From: Kroppenstedtia guangzhouensis
Lineage (GTDB): Bacteria > Bacillota > Bacilli > Thermoactinomycetales > DSM-45169
DNA: 46,417 bases
Direction: 5' to 3'
NCBI RefSeq assembly: GCF_014637345.1
Contig: NZ_BMEX01000017.1
Location: forward strand, 1-46,417
Positions 33,214-40,708 of the stretch are shown here, piece by piece. A program made the translations under genes and the position numbers. The notes beneath the pieces were generated by a model that did not search any database, was not told where the DNA came from, and saw only the letters and a program-made list of their open reading frames with translations. Position 1 is the stretch's first letter. Every line of letters starts with the position of its first letter.

Positions 33214-33242
33214 TCGACAAAATTCGAAACATATGTTATGAT
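33214..33242 (+). promoter_or_regulatory. Strong promoter of the small RNA
   Basis: TCGACA (33214-33219) and TATGAT (33237-33242) are exactly 17 nt apart. The spacer contains the perfect palindrome AACATATGTT, a possible operator. Confidence 0.7.
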
Positions 33243-33248
33243 AAATCT

Positions 33249-33353
33249 GTAAGCGAGGTTGACCTCCTTGCTTATGCTACCACGCTTCTTAACTCCTTAA
33301 TCTTGACCCTCTTTCATGTGGCCAGGTGGTTTCCATCCTGGTCTTTTTCCTTT
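33249..33353 (+). ncRNA. Candidate regulatory small RNA with anti-Shine-Dalgarno segments
   Basis: The predicted transcript runs about 105 nt from the promoter to a terminator (GGCCAGG/CCTGGTC stem at 33320-33343, then TTTTTCCTTTTT). It has no SD-led frame. It contains GACCTCCTTG, AACTCCTTAA and GACCCTCTTTC, each complementary to part of an AGGAGG-type SD; the first sits in a 5' hairpin formed by TAAGCGAGG and CCTC..GCTTA, the other two appear unpaired. This layout is like FsrA- and RsaE/RoxS-type riboregulators of Firmicutes, but I could not match the sequence to any of them. Confidence 0.6.
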
Positions 33354-33461
33354 TTGTCGGTCCTTCTCTTCTTCCCCAAATGGGATGGAATTAAACCCTC
33401 TGTCAAATAGATATAGGAGTTCTACTCTCTCACTCTGCCATAGACAGGGTCAGAGAAAATG

Positions 33462-33493
33462 GCGGCCTCTTTCCTGCCGGATTTAGAGGCCGC
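33462..33493 (-). terminator. Terminator of the M29 aminopeptidase gene
   Basis: GCGGCCTCT and AGAGGCCGC pair on the minus strand 12 nt past the stop, with CATTTTC following. Confidence 0.75.
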
Positions 33494-33504
33494 GTCACAG
33501 ATAC

Positions 33505-34740
33505 TCATGAGGTGAGCGCCCAATTTCCTTTTCGGAAGATCGGCTCCCAGATCCCCTCATCCGTTTTGCCGTCAATGTCCAGGTCGGCGGAGCCGATCAT
33601 AAAGTCCACATGGGTCATACTTTCATTTAATCCGGCTTTTCTCAATTCTTCCGGTGACAGTTCCGTTCCCCCTTCGATACAGGTGGATATGGCTGATCCA
33701 ATCGCCAAATGGCAGGAGGCATTTTCATCGTACAGGGTGTTATAGAAGATAAGATCGGTATTGGAAATCGGGGAATCATGGGGAACCAGTGCGATCTCCC
33801 CCAGATATGCGGCTCCTTCGTCGATTCCGATCATGGATTGAAGGGCGTCTATTCCCTTTTCCGCAGATATCCCTACAATTTGTCCGTTCTCAAACCGCAA
33901 GCTGAAGTTTTCAATCAGATTTCCCTGATAGCTTAAAGGTTTGGTGCTGCGAACTGTTCCCCGGGTTCCCAGCCTCAGCGGAGCAGTGTACACCTCTTCA
34001 GTGGGGATGTTGGGATTAAACAGGGTTCCCCGTTCATTTTTGGCGGATCCGCCGCACCAGATATGGTGATCGGGCAATTCCACGATTAAATCGGTACCAG
34101 GGGCTTGATAGTGGAGTTTTTTATACCTTTTTTGATTCAGAAAAGCGATTTTTTCTTGCAGGAAGGCGTTATGCTTTTTCCACATGCCCTCGGGATCTTC
34201 CTGATCCACCCGGGTGGCTTGAAAAATTGCGTTCCAAAGTGCCTCCACAGCCTTTGCTTCCTCTTTTTCTGGAAACACTCTCTTCGCCCATGAGCGGGAG
34301 GCCGCTGCGATGATACACCAGCTCATTTGATCTGAAAGCATAGATTTCCGCCACTTTTTCAAGGCGATTCCCGCTGCTTTTGAGGCGGCGCTGATCCTGT
34401 CTGCATCCACCCCTTTCAACCATTCGGGATCGTTGGATTCAATCACAAGATAGGCACCGCCCTTTTCCGCCAGTTCCTCCCGGCCCATCGCCTGCCAACG
34501 CGGATATTCATCAAAAGCTTCCGTTGGCGCCAACTCATATTTCAAGCGTGTGCAAATTGGATCCTGCCACTCGATATACACCTGTTTGGCACCGGCTTGG
34601 TAGGCTTTCTCGGTAATCAGCCGCACAAATTCCGCGGTATCTATGGAGGCACTGATCATCAGTGTTTGCCCCGGTTCCACATTAACCCCCACTTTGACGG
34701 CCAATTCCGCGTACTTTTCCAGTTGTTGATAAAAAGACAT
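33505..34740 (-). CDS. M29-family metal-dependent aminopeptidase (AmpS/PepS-like)
   Basis: A 411-residue aminopeptidase of the M29 (thermophilic aminopeptidase T) family, releasing N-terminal residues with two divalent metals. Typical parts: LAVKVGVNVEPGQTLMISA near the start, VIESNDPEWLKGVD, ELPDHHIWCGG, FNPNIPTEEVYTAP (with a metal-binding Glu), SLRFENGQIVG, GEIALVPHDSPISN (Glu and His ligands), YNTLYDENASCHLAIG and THVDFMIGSADLDIDG. Length is normal. GAGGGAT lies 5-6 nt before the ATG. Single gene with its own terminator. Confidence 0.93.
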   Translation of the reverse strand: MSFYQQLEKYAELAVKVGVNVEPGQTLMISASIDTAEFVRLITEKAYQAGAKQVYIEWQDPICTRLKYELAPTEAFDEYPRWQAMGREELAEKGGAYLVIESNDPEWLKGVDADRISAASKAAGIALKKWRKSMLSDQMSWCIIAAASRSWAKRVFPEKEEAKAVEALWNAIFQATRVDQEDPEGMWKKHNAFLQEKIAFLNQKRYKKLHYQAPGTDLIVELPDHHIWCGGSAKNERGTLFNPNIPTEEVYTAPLRLGTRGTVRSTKPLSYQGNLIENFSLRFENGQIVGISAEKGIDALQSMIGIDEGAAYLGEIALVPHDSPISNTDLIFYNTLYDENASCHLAIGSAISTCIEGGTELSPEELRKAGLNESMTHVDFMIGSADLDIDGKTDEGIWEPIFRKGNWALTS

Positions 34741-35095
34741 GAAGTATCCCTCATTTGCTTTAATTTAAAGTTGTGTCCTTTTCCAATTTAGCTGAAAACT
34801 CCCCTACCGACAACATGCTGGTTGAATAGCGGTGAGGTGTCCCCGGATGCGGCGGCCGGTTCGATAGGGCGGCCAGAGGTGCTGTGAAAAATCTGTTACA
34901 GGGAGGCGTGGATTTCACATATGAAGCGTCTTTGGATCACCAGAACTTTGTGCCTGAATGTGAAACTCGATCCCGACCGACTCGAAGAGTATGGAGTCAC
35001 AACAATTCTAAAAAGTCTATTCGCTTTGACAAGGCAAGGGTTCGGCGGTAAGCTGATGGAAATCCCATATGTCTCGGCAATAGGAGGAGTTGGAA
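34741..35095. other. Divergent intergenic region containing repeat copy 4
   Basis: Between the M29 gene and nagA lie 355 bases, of which 137 are repeat copy 4. No other gene or clear promoter was identified. Confidence 0.5.
34875..35011 (+). repeat. Nested palindromic intergenic element, copy 4
   Basis: AGAGGTGCTGTGAAAA and AGTCACAACAATTCTA are the outer arms; GGATTTCACAT and ATGTGAAACTCGATCCCGACC carry the inner arms. The loop CTTTGGATCACCAGAACTTT is shared with copy 5 in reverse. Confidence 0.8.
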
Positions 35096-36259
35096 GTGTT
35101 GAACCGGACAGGGCGGAAAGTGTTTCGGGGAAAAGTGATTCTTCCCGAGGGCATGCTGGAGGAAGGAATGGTAGTGACTGAAGGGGAACAGATTCGATAT
35201 GTCGGTTCCCCTCTCTTTTTTGAAGGGGTGGAAGAAGAAGTTCGGGTGGATGGATGGATTTGGCCGGGTTTGATTGACCTCCATGTGCACGGGGCCGGCG
35301 GGAGTGACGTGATGGATGGAACCCCCGAGGCTTTGCACAGGATTTCAAACACCTTGGTTGCTCATGGAGTAACCGGTTTTCTGGCGACGACAGTCACGAT
35401 GGATAAACCGCGATTGGAACAAGCCATTCTCAATGCCGTTGAACATGCTTCCGAAGTGAAGGGAGCTGAGATCCTCGGTGTCCATATGGAGGGGCCTTGG
35501 ATCTGTCCGGCCAAACGGGGAGCCCAAAATCCGGAGTACATCACAGATCCCCTGCCGACAGATGCCAGATGGGTGTTGGATGTGGCCGGGGACAGTCTCC
35601 GTCTGATCACCCTCGCTCCCGAGCGTCCCGGAGCTCTTGATCTGATCCGGAGGTTATCCCAGCAGGGGGTCGTCATCTCCATCGGCCACTCCTCCGCCAC
35701 ACATGAGGAAATGGAGGCTGCTGTGGAGGCCGGTGCTTCCCACGTCACCCACATTTTTAACGGAATGACCGGTTTGCATCATCGGGAACCGGGGGTGGCG
35801 GGGACCGCGATGGTGGATGAGCGGCTTACGGTGGAATTGATCGGTGACGGGTTTCATGTGCATCCGACGGTGATCAAACTTCTGGCACGGGTCAAACAGA
35901 CAGATGGACTGATTTTGATCTCGGATGGGATGCGGGCAGTAGGCCAACCGGAAGGAATTTATGACCTTGGCGGATTAAAAGTGCGGGCCGAGGGGGGGAA
36001 AGCGACTCTGGAAGACGGAAGTCTGGCCGGCAGTTTGCTCACATTGGATCGTGCCGTTCACAATATGGCCCGCTATGGAGGAGTTCCCCTATGGAAGGCG
36101 GTGAGAATGGCTTCCCTTGCCCCCGCCCGGCGTCTGGGATTGGACCTGGACCGGGGCAGCCTGGAGACTGGGAAGCGGGCGGACCTGCTCATCACCGATG
36201 AATATGGAAGGGTCATTCGTGTATGGATCCGGGGAAGAGAGGTTCCGATTCACTCTTGA
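35096..36259 (+). CDS. nagA: N-acetylglucosamine-6-phosphate deacetylase
   Basis: A 387-residue amidohydrolase that deacetylates GlcNAc-6-P during cell wall recycling or chitin use. GLIDLHVHGAGG opens the barrel, HMEGPWICPAKRGAQNPEY carries the metal-binding Glu, IGHSSATHEEM and HVTHIFNGMTGLHHREPG carry the His ligands, and LISDGMRAVG the catalytic Asp. Length is normal. GGAGG at about 35083 is 8 nt from GTG 35096; TTG 35090 is too close to it and TTG 35099 is possible. nagB and a NagR regulator are not adjacent, which is unusual for this pathway. Confidence 0.95.
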   Translation: MLNRTGRKVFRGKVILPEGMLEEGMVVTEGEQIRYVGSPLFFEGVEEEVRVDGWIWPGLIDLHVHGAGGSDVMDGTPEALHRISNTLVAHGVTGFLATTVTMDKPRLEQAILNAVEHASEVKGAEILGVHMEGPWICPAKRGAQNPEYITDPLPTDARWVLDVAGDSLRLITLAPERPGALDLIRRLSQQGVVISIGHSSATHEEMEAAVEAGASHVTHIFNGMTGLHHREPGVAGTAMVDERLTVELIGDGFHVHPTVIKLLARVKQTDGLILISDGMRAVGQPEGIYDLGGLKVRAEGGKATLEDGSLAGSLLTLDRAVHNMARYGGVPLWKAVRMASLAPARRLGLDLDRGSLETGKRADLLITDEYGRVIRVWIRGREVPIHS

Positions 36260-36273
36260 TCCAGAGAGACAGA

Positions 36274-36652
36274 ATGTATCATCCACTCTACTGTCGATCT
36301 TTCCGATATTACCATGACGGATTGTATTGGAAGAATTGTGGCAAACCCGACGGCATGACGATTTCTATCACGGACTGATCCAGGTTGCGGCTCTCATGCA
36401 TCAGTTGAAGAGGGGAAAAGTCCGAGGTGCCCGTAAATTGGCCACCACTGCCATCGGTTATTTGGCTCCTTTTTCCCCGGAAAAAAAGGGTGTGAATGTG
36501 GCAGAGGTCTTGCGTAGGCTTAAGAAGAGATACCTGAAGTTGCGCGGATCATCGATCCTTCCGATGTGGAAGCCTTGGACCCCGCTGTCTGTCCACTGCC
36601 CCGTTTATCCGTTGAATTTGTGGAGGAATATATGAATCACCAGGACCGTTGA
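36274..36652 (+). pseudogene. DUF309 protein, broken by two lesions
   Basis: Three frames together encode a DUF309 protein. ATG 36274 starts MYHPLYCRSFRYYHDGLYW; in an intact gene EAHEVL would come next, then EELWQ. The sequence jumps from one TATTGGAAG-like site straight to the frame that reads EELWQTRRHDDFYHGLIQVAA, then MHQLKRGKVRGARKL, suggesting a deletion between direct repeats. Near 36540 the frame changes again, giving DPSDVEALDPAVCPLPRLSVEFV, the expected C terminus ending at TGA 36650-36652. The long middle frame alone ends in unrelated residues. It follows nagA by 14 nt. Confidence 0.75.
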
Positions 36653-36828
36653 TTCATCCTCTTCAACGCACCTGGTATACCCCGCCGGGAAGGAAACCCT
36701 GCCCGGTGATTTTTTATGGAGAAAAACAGATCTGAAGTGGAAAATCCCACAACAGACAACATATTGGAACAGGACGGCCGTCCGAAGCATAGTATACCGA
36801 TAGAATGCGCACCAAAGGAGGATTTGAT

Positions 36829-37401
36829 ATGAAAGGGCGCTGTTGGACGGAAGAAGAAGATCGATTGTTGGCCGAAACAGTTCTTCGTTCGGTGAGAGAA
36901 GGCGGCAACCAACTGGACGCCTTTCAGGAAGTGGCAGAAAAGATCAACCGGACCCCTGGGGCCTGCGGATTTCGGTGGAATGCCGTTGTCAGGAAGCGGG
37001 AAGCCGAAACCTTTCGGAAAGCCAAAAAAGAGCGGGTGGAAAATCAACTGAAACGGAAGAGGAAGCCTTCCATTACTATAAATGATGTGATTCGCCAGTT
37101 GAAAGAATTTGAAGCGGAATACCTCTCCACCCGCGAAAGGTTGTCTGAATTGGAGAAGAGACTGGCGGAAAAAGAGAAGAAGCTGCAGGCGGCAGAGGCG
37201 GAACACAGCCGATTGACTGAAGAATGGAATGCCTTTGAGAGCTTCCAGAATGAAATTAAGGATCGGTACACCAGTCTGCTTCGCCTTTTTCAAACTGCAC
37301 GCCAATTGGAGACGACGGGTCGTAGGGAAATCCTGGGGGAAGAGACTGAATACAAAGAAATCGGGGCTGGAGTCGAGTCGAAGACGGAGGCGGAATCATA
37401 A
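36829..37401 (+). CDS. RsfA-like transcriptional regulator with Myb/SANT-like domain
   Basis: A 190-residue protein. Residues 1-60 form a Myb/SANT-like DNA-binding domain: [23 protein letters not shown], then [25 protein letters not shown] (key parts [11 protein letters not shown] and [10 protein letters not shown]). A long coiled coil follows (about 90-165, [21 protein letters not shown]). This is the arrangement of RsfA, the prespore regulator acting with sigma-F in Bacillus. AAAGGAGGA lies 6 nt before ATG 36829; an upstream reading frame to 36805 passes through the SD. The next gene encodes a shorter relative. Confidence 0.88.
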   Translation: MKGRCWTEEEDRLLAETVLRSVREGGNQLDAFQEVAEKINRTPGACGFRWNAVVRKREAETFRKAKKERVENQLKRKRKPSITINDVIRQLKEFEAEYLSTRERLSELEKRLAEKEKKLQAAEAEHSRLTEEWNAFESFQNEIKDRYTSLLRLFQTARQLETTGRREILGEETEYKEIGAGVESKTEAES

Positions 37402-37445
37402 CATGTTCTATACAGGACGGAGGTCAGAGAAAAGAGGTGCAAGAT

Positions 37446-37850
37446 GTGTCCCGTCCCTGGAACCCGAAAGAAGATCGATTCCTTCTCTCCATACTGGATG
37501 ATGGCAGAGAATTGGGGATGAGCCGAAACCAAAGCTTCGCAAAAGCCGCGATGAAGTTGAGGCGCAGTCCCCGTGCATGTCTCACCAGATGGAAAGCATT
37601 AACCGTCCGTGACAAGAGTACAGTCACTGTCAGAGCCAACCGGCCGGATTTCCCTCATCTTCGGGACCGGATCAGACAGCTGGAACAGAAACTGGATACC
37701 AACCAAACACAGATGAGGGAGCTGATCAAGGAAAATCGCAGGATGCGGGAAGAGATGAAGTTTTTTGAGATTATGCTTCTGGAGGAATACCAGTTGCTGA
37801 TCAGCCTCCTGGAAAAGAAACAAAACAGCGCCAGACTTCACCACTTCTGA
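37446..37850 (+). CDS. Second RsfA-like regulator, shorter paralogue
   Basis: A 134-residue protein with the same plan as its neighbour: SRPWNPKEDRFLLSILDDGRELG and AAMKLRRSPRACLTRWKALT form the Myb/SANT-like domain, followed by a coiled coil (RIRQLEQKLDTNQTQMRELIKE) and a leucine-rich end. GAGGTG is 6 nt from GTG 37446; GTG 37437 lies on that SD. It starts 45 nt after the first RsfA-like gene, so a tandem duplication with divergence is likely. Timing in the forespore is an inference from the family. Confidence 0.8.
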   Translation: MSRPWNPKEDRFLLSILDDGRELGMSRNQSFAKAAMKLRRSPRACLTRWKALTVRDKSTVTVRANRPDFPHLRDRIRQLEQKLDTNQTQMRELIKENRRMREEMKFFEIMLLEEYQLLISLLEKKQNSARLHHF

Positions 37851-37913
37851 GATTCCCAGAGGCAAAAAGATAGGGTAAGATGATGGTACAGTTTGCACAG
37901 AGGAGTGGGATAA

Positions 37914-38261
37914 ATGGCGGGATGGAAAGAGATTACAACATTGGAAGAATGGGAGCAGCTCCTCCGTCAATCGACGGAATCCCCCGTCCTGGTCATGAAG
38001 CACAGCACCCGCTGTTCAGTCAGTGCCGAGGCTTGGGAGGAATATCAAACATTCGTGTCCACTATGGCTCCTGAAACGGTGGAATATGTCATGGTCAAGG
38101 TGATCGAGTCCCGGCCGGTTTCCAACCGGATCGCCGAGGATCTGGGTGTTCAACATAAATCTCCACAAACTATTCTGGTGAAAGACGGGAAAGAAGTCTG
38201 GAATACATCCCACTGGCATATTACAAAAGAGTCGCTGACAAATGCATTGAAGGCCGTCTGA
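37914..38261 (+). CDS. ytxJ: Bacillithiol-dependent monothiol bacilliredoxin (YtxJ)
   Basis: A 115-residue thioredoxin-fold protein. VLVMKHSTRCSVSAEAWEEY gives the active site with single Cys34, where Bacillus YtxJ has a TCPIS-type site; RPVSNRIAEDLGVQHKSPQTILV carries the cis-Pro before the next strand. Family members remove bacillithiol from oxidised protein thiols. AGGAGT lies 8 nt before the ATG. Together with bstA it supports bacillithiol use in this organism. It stands alone; repeat copy 5 begins 9 nt after its stop. Confidence 0.9.
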   Translation: MAGWKEITTLEEWEQLLRQSTESPVLVMKHSTRCSVSAEAWEEYQTFVSTMAPETVEYVMVKVIESRPVSNRIAEDLGVQHKSPQTILVKDGKEVWNTSHWHITKESLTNALKAV

Positions 38262-38269
38262 CATCTATT

Positions 38270-38457
38270 TTAGAAGTTTTGTGATTTAAATCGTTCTCAG
38301 GGTCGGGTTGGGTTTCACATTCCGGCACAAAGTTCTGGTGATCCAAAGAAGTTTCATGTGACTCCCAACCCTCCCTGCATAGCGTGACCGGGGAGCGAAG
38401 CGGCCCTGGGCACGACTTGGGCCCTGTGGGTATGACGGCTTTTTCACAACACTTTAA
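38270..38457 (-). repeat. Nested palindromic intergenic element, copy 5 (long arm, reversed)
   Basis: TAGAAGTTTTGTGA and TCACAACACTTTAA are the outer arms. Inner arms are GGGTTGGGTTTCACAT and CATGTGACTCCCAACCC. The 80-nt GC-rich segment at 38365-38448 is the exact reverse complement of the one in copy 1. The loop orientation is reversed relative to copies 1-4. Confidence 0.85.
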
Positions 38458-38541
38458 GCGGGCATCCGTAACCGGTTGCCTTTTTTTTAACCCCATCCGG
38501 GCATCTGTCATAAGCTGGTGGAGAGAGGAGGGGGAATTCCA

Positions 38542-39345
38542 ATGACTGACGATGGACAGCGGGAAAGATCTCTGAGCAAATGGGAGATGTATCAGTTCCT
38601 GCAGAATGAAAGGGCAGATCGGTATGTCCGACTTCCCGAGACCAAGCCGTTGTCGGGGGAAAGCTTGCGGAAGATGCTGAAAAAGTTTGGGGATGTATAC
38701 ATCAAACCGGATAAAGGGTGTGGGGGTGAGGGCGTCAGCCGGTTGAGAATCTGTCAAAATGGGACGGAATGGACCTTTCAGGGGGAAAAGCGGAAGCATA
38801 GATCGGGGACAGAGAAGGAAATGATGAAATTACTTCTGAACCATTATGAAGAAGAGTGCATCGTGCAACAGACTGCACCCTTGGATCGATATGAAGGTAA
38901 GCCCTTTGATATCCGGGTTCATATGCAGAAGGAGACGGACAGCTCCTGGGTGTATGCGGGAGAAGTGGTCCGGGTCGGGGGGGAGGGGGGGATCGTGTCC
39001 AATGTGGAGATCAGCGGCGGATCGGTGTTTCCGTTGGAATCGGTGTTCACTGATGGGAAGACCCGGTCGGTGTTGCGGACTCAGATGAAAGAGATGGGAA
39101 TAGCTTTATGCCGGATGATGGAGAAATGTCTCCGATTTCTGGAAGCGGGCTTGGACATCGGCATCGAAAAAGGTGGGGAGCTCTGGTTGTTGGAGGTGAA
39201 CACGGATGACGACCATGGAGGACCCAGCCATGATCTGTTCAGAACCTTGCCCGACCCGCAATTGTATGATGAGATCCGTGCCCGGTATGCCCGGACTGCC
39301 GGGATGCCCGACTGGTTGCGTGAGTGGCTGTTTATGGAAAATTAG
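38542..39345 (+). CDS. YheC/YheD-family ATP-grasp protein (spore coat associated)
   Basis: A 267-residue ATP-grasp protein. VYIKPDKGCGGEGVSRL carries the ATP-binding Lys and Gly-rich loop, EECIVQQTAPLDRYEGKPFDIRVHMQKE the central region (key part GKPFDIRV), and LDIGIEKGGELWLLEVNTDDDHGGPSHDLF the metal-binding Glu and Asn. This is the YheC/YheD type found in endospore formers and associated with the spore coat; the ligase substrate is unknown. The protein is shorter than Bacillus YheC (about 360 residues) and lacks that N-terminal domain. GGAGGGGG is 7 nt before ATG 38542. Confidence 0.85.
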   Translation: MTDDGQRERSLSKWEMYQFLQNERADRYVRLPETKPLSGESLRKMLKKFGDVYIKPDKGCGGEGVSRLRICQNGTEWTFQGEKRKHRSGTEKEMMKLLLNHYEEECIVQQTAPLDRYEGKPFDIRVHMQKETDSSWVYAGEVVRVGGEGGIVSNVEISGGSVFPLESVFTDGKTRSVLRTQMKEMGIALCRMMEKCLRFLEAGLDIGIEKGGELWLLEVNTDDDHGGPSHDLFRTLPDPQLYDEIRARYARTAGMPDWLREWLFMEN

Positions 39346-39348
39346 AAG

Positions 39349-39373
39349 ACAAACCCCCGGTCACAGCCGGGGG
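39349..39373. terminator. Bidirectional terminator between YheC/D-like and tiny-protein genes
   Basis: CCCCCGG and CCGGGGG pair around TCACAG; the minus strand continues GTTTGTCTT. It serves the converging genes. Confidence 0.7.
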
Positions 39374-39391
39374 CCTCCGATGGTGGGGCGA

Positions 39392-39496
39392 TCAGTAGCC
39401 CCAAATGCCAACCAGGGCGAAGATAGTGGCGATCACGAGCAGGAAGAGTAACAAGCGGCCGAGACCAAATCCATACCCGTAGTTCCCGTAGCCCAT
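39392..39496 (-). CDS. Tiny Gly/Tyr-rich membrane protein (YjcZ type), member 1
   Basis: A 34-residue product: MGYGNYGYGFGLGR, then a hydrophobic helix LLLFLLVIATIFALVGIW, ending GY. This is the plan of the YjcZ/tiny-TM sporulation proteins of Bacillales. AAAGGGGGTG lies 5 nt before the ATG. It is 79% or more alike member 2 by eye, differing mainly at the N terminus. Last of four tandem genes on the minus strand. Confidence 0.8.
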   Translation of the reverse strand: MGYGNYGYGFGLGRLLLFLLVIATIFALVGIWGY

Positions 39497-39546
39497 GGAA
39501 ACACCCCCTTTCATCAGACAAAAACATGTTCAGGGGGGATCTGGAA

Positions 39547-39648
39547 TCAGTAACCCCAGACGCCGACCAGGGCAAAAATGGTGGCGATGACAAGCAGGAA
39601 AATGAGAAGGCGGCCAAGGCCGAATCCGTAACCAGAGTACCCGGACAT
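39547..39648 (-). CDS. Tiny Gly/Tyr-rich membrane protein (YjcZ type), member 2
   Basis: A 33-residue product MSGYSGYGFGLGR followed by LLIFLLVIATIFALVGVW and GY, nearly the same as member 1. A GGGGGGAAAT SD precedes the ATG. Recent duplication with member 1 is likely because the helices differ at only two positions (L/I and I/V). Confidence 0.8.
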   Translation of the reverse strand: MSGYSGYGFGLGRLLIFLLVIATIFALVGVWGY

Positions 39649-39790
39649 GGATTTCCCCCCTTTTTTCGATGGTTGATAAACGATTGAGGCAGGAAGCCTG
39701 CCGTTTTATGAGAAAGGGATGACTCCCTTTTCTCCCACGATCTTTCCAAGTGGATCATCAGAGTATCGGTGATGTTCAGGTCTTCTCCGG

Positions 39791-39880
39791 TCAGGGACCG
39801 ACCAAGATGAAGATGGTTGTAATCACCAATAAATACAGGAGTAATCGACCCAACCCGATGCCATAGTACCTGCCGGACAT
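39791..39880 (-). CDS. Tiny membrane protein (YjcZ type), member 3
   Basis: A 29-residue product MSGRYYGIGLGRLLLYLLV with ITTIFILVGP at the end. It keeps the GLGRLLxxLLVIxTIF core of members 1 and 2 but loses most of the Gly-Tyr repeats and the terminal WGY. GAGGGA lies about 8 nt before the ATG. Confidence 0.75.
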   Translation of the reverse strand: MSGRYYGIGLGRLLLYLLVITTIFILVGP

Positions 39881-39967
39881 GATTGATTCCCTCCTTCTCT
39901 CTTTTCTGTTACACTATGCACCCCTCGGGTGAAGTGTACAGGCGGATATCCCGGGGATCCGGTTTTT

Positions 39968-40114
39968 TTAGAAGGCACCCACAAACCAGAAGATAACCGG
40001 GATCACGAGAAGGAACAACAGCAGGCGTCGGAGACTTCCACCTCCGTATCCATATCCTCCGTAACCATAGCCGGATCCATAGCCGTAACCGTAGTAGCCG
40101 CCGGGATAATACAT
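39968..40114 (-). CDS. Tiny Gly/Tyr-rich membrane protein (YjcZ type), member 4
   Basis: A 48-residue product with an extended Gly-Tyr repeat head (YYPGGYYGYGYGSGYGYGG, then YGYGGGS) followed by RRLLLFLLVIPVIFWFVGAF. AAAGGAGGAG lies about 7 nt before the ATG. It is the first and longest of the four tandem genes and diverges from the others in the helix. The Gly-Tyr head recalls spore-surface and cornifin-like low-complexity proteins. Confidence 0.8.
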   Translation of the reverse strand: MYYPGGYYGYGYGSGYGYGGYGYGGGSLRRLLLFLLVIPVIFWFVGAF

Positions 40115-40314
40115 GGATGACTCCTCCTTTCGATTAAAAAACCCACCGGGGGCTTTACTGTCAGCTTATTCAAAACTGTTGACAACTGTTTCGGCTTCTG
40201 AAGAGTTCCCAGGACCATGGACGCCCAAATCTAAGGGGATTTAGACAAATACCCGCGCCCTGTTCATCCCATCGGCATATGGTGAAGGGACCACGGATTA
40301 GCGGAGGGATGGAA

Positions 40315-40599
40315 ATGCCGGGCAAAGGTCCTTCTACCAAAGAGATGACTCAACTGATTAACAATGTGATGGGCCATAACGTCCTGACGGAACAACAGTT
40401 GAAACAGATCCTTCAGGGAGCAAAACGGGTTCATGAGCGGGGCGGAATGCCTGCGGTTTTGGACTACCTGATGAAGGTGACTCGGGTGGATGTGGATCGG
40501 AGGGAACTGGAACAATTTGCTGAAAGTGTTCAGAGGAACCCTCAGATGGGAATGGACATATTGCATGGGAAACGAAAGGCACCCCGGAAAAAAAGATAA
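40315..40599 (+). CDS. Small uncharacterised protein
   Basis: A 94-residue basic helical protein: KEMTQLINNVMGHNVLTEQQLKQIL, then VHERGGMPAVLDYLMKVTRVDVDRREL (key parts), ending in a Lys/Arg-rich tail (GKRKAPRKKR). ATG 40315 is 6 nt from GGAGGG; upstream ATG 40309 overlaps that SD. A terminator follows. No family recognised; the sporulation-type neighbours suggest but do not prove a link. Confidence 0.55.
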   Translation: MPGKGPSTKEMTQLINNVMGHNVLTEQQLKQILQGAKRVHERGGMPAVLDYLMKVTRVDVDRRELEQFAESVQRNPQMGMDILHGKRKAPRKKR

Positions 40600-40610
40600 G
40601 ATAGCCTGCG

Positions 40611-40640
40611 GCCTGTCGGGGAAACGGCAGGTCTTTTTTT
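40611..40640 (+). terminator. Terminator of the 94-residue gene
   Basis: CCTGTCG and CGGCAGG pair around a 6-nt loop, followed by TC and seven T residues. Confidence 0.85.
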
Positions 40641-40708
40641 ACTTCGTCAATAATCGTTGAGGAAATGATCCATACTATCATGGAATCAACGGGAAGGTGG
40701 GGAGGATC

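Larger units (their letters stand above)
33175..33504. other. Intergenic region holding a likely small RNA
   Basis: 330 bases with no convincing coding frame. The left 65 bases are very AT-rich and end in a strong promoter. A small RNA of about 105 nt and its terminator follow. The right part holds a minus-strand terminator for the M29 peptidase gene. Confidence 0.6.

Noticed and set aside
34921-35181. Plus-strand frame starting inside repeat copy 4 and overlapping the start of nagA
   Set aside because: It begins within the palindromic element, has no SD and is in a different frame from the well-supported nagA gene.
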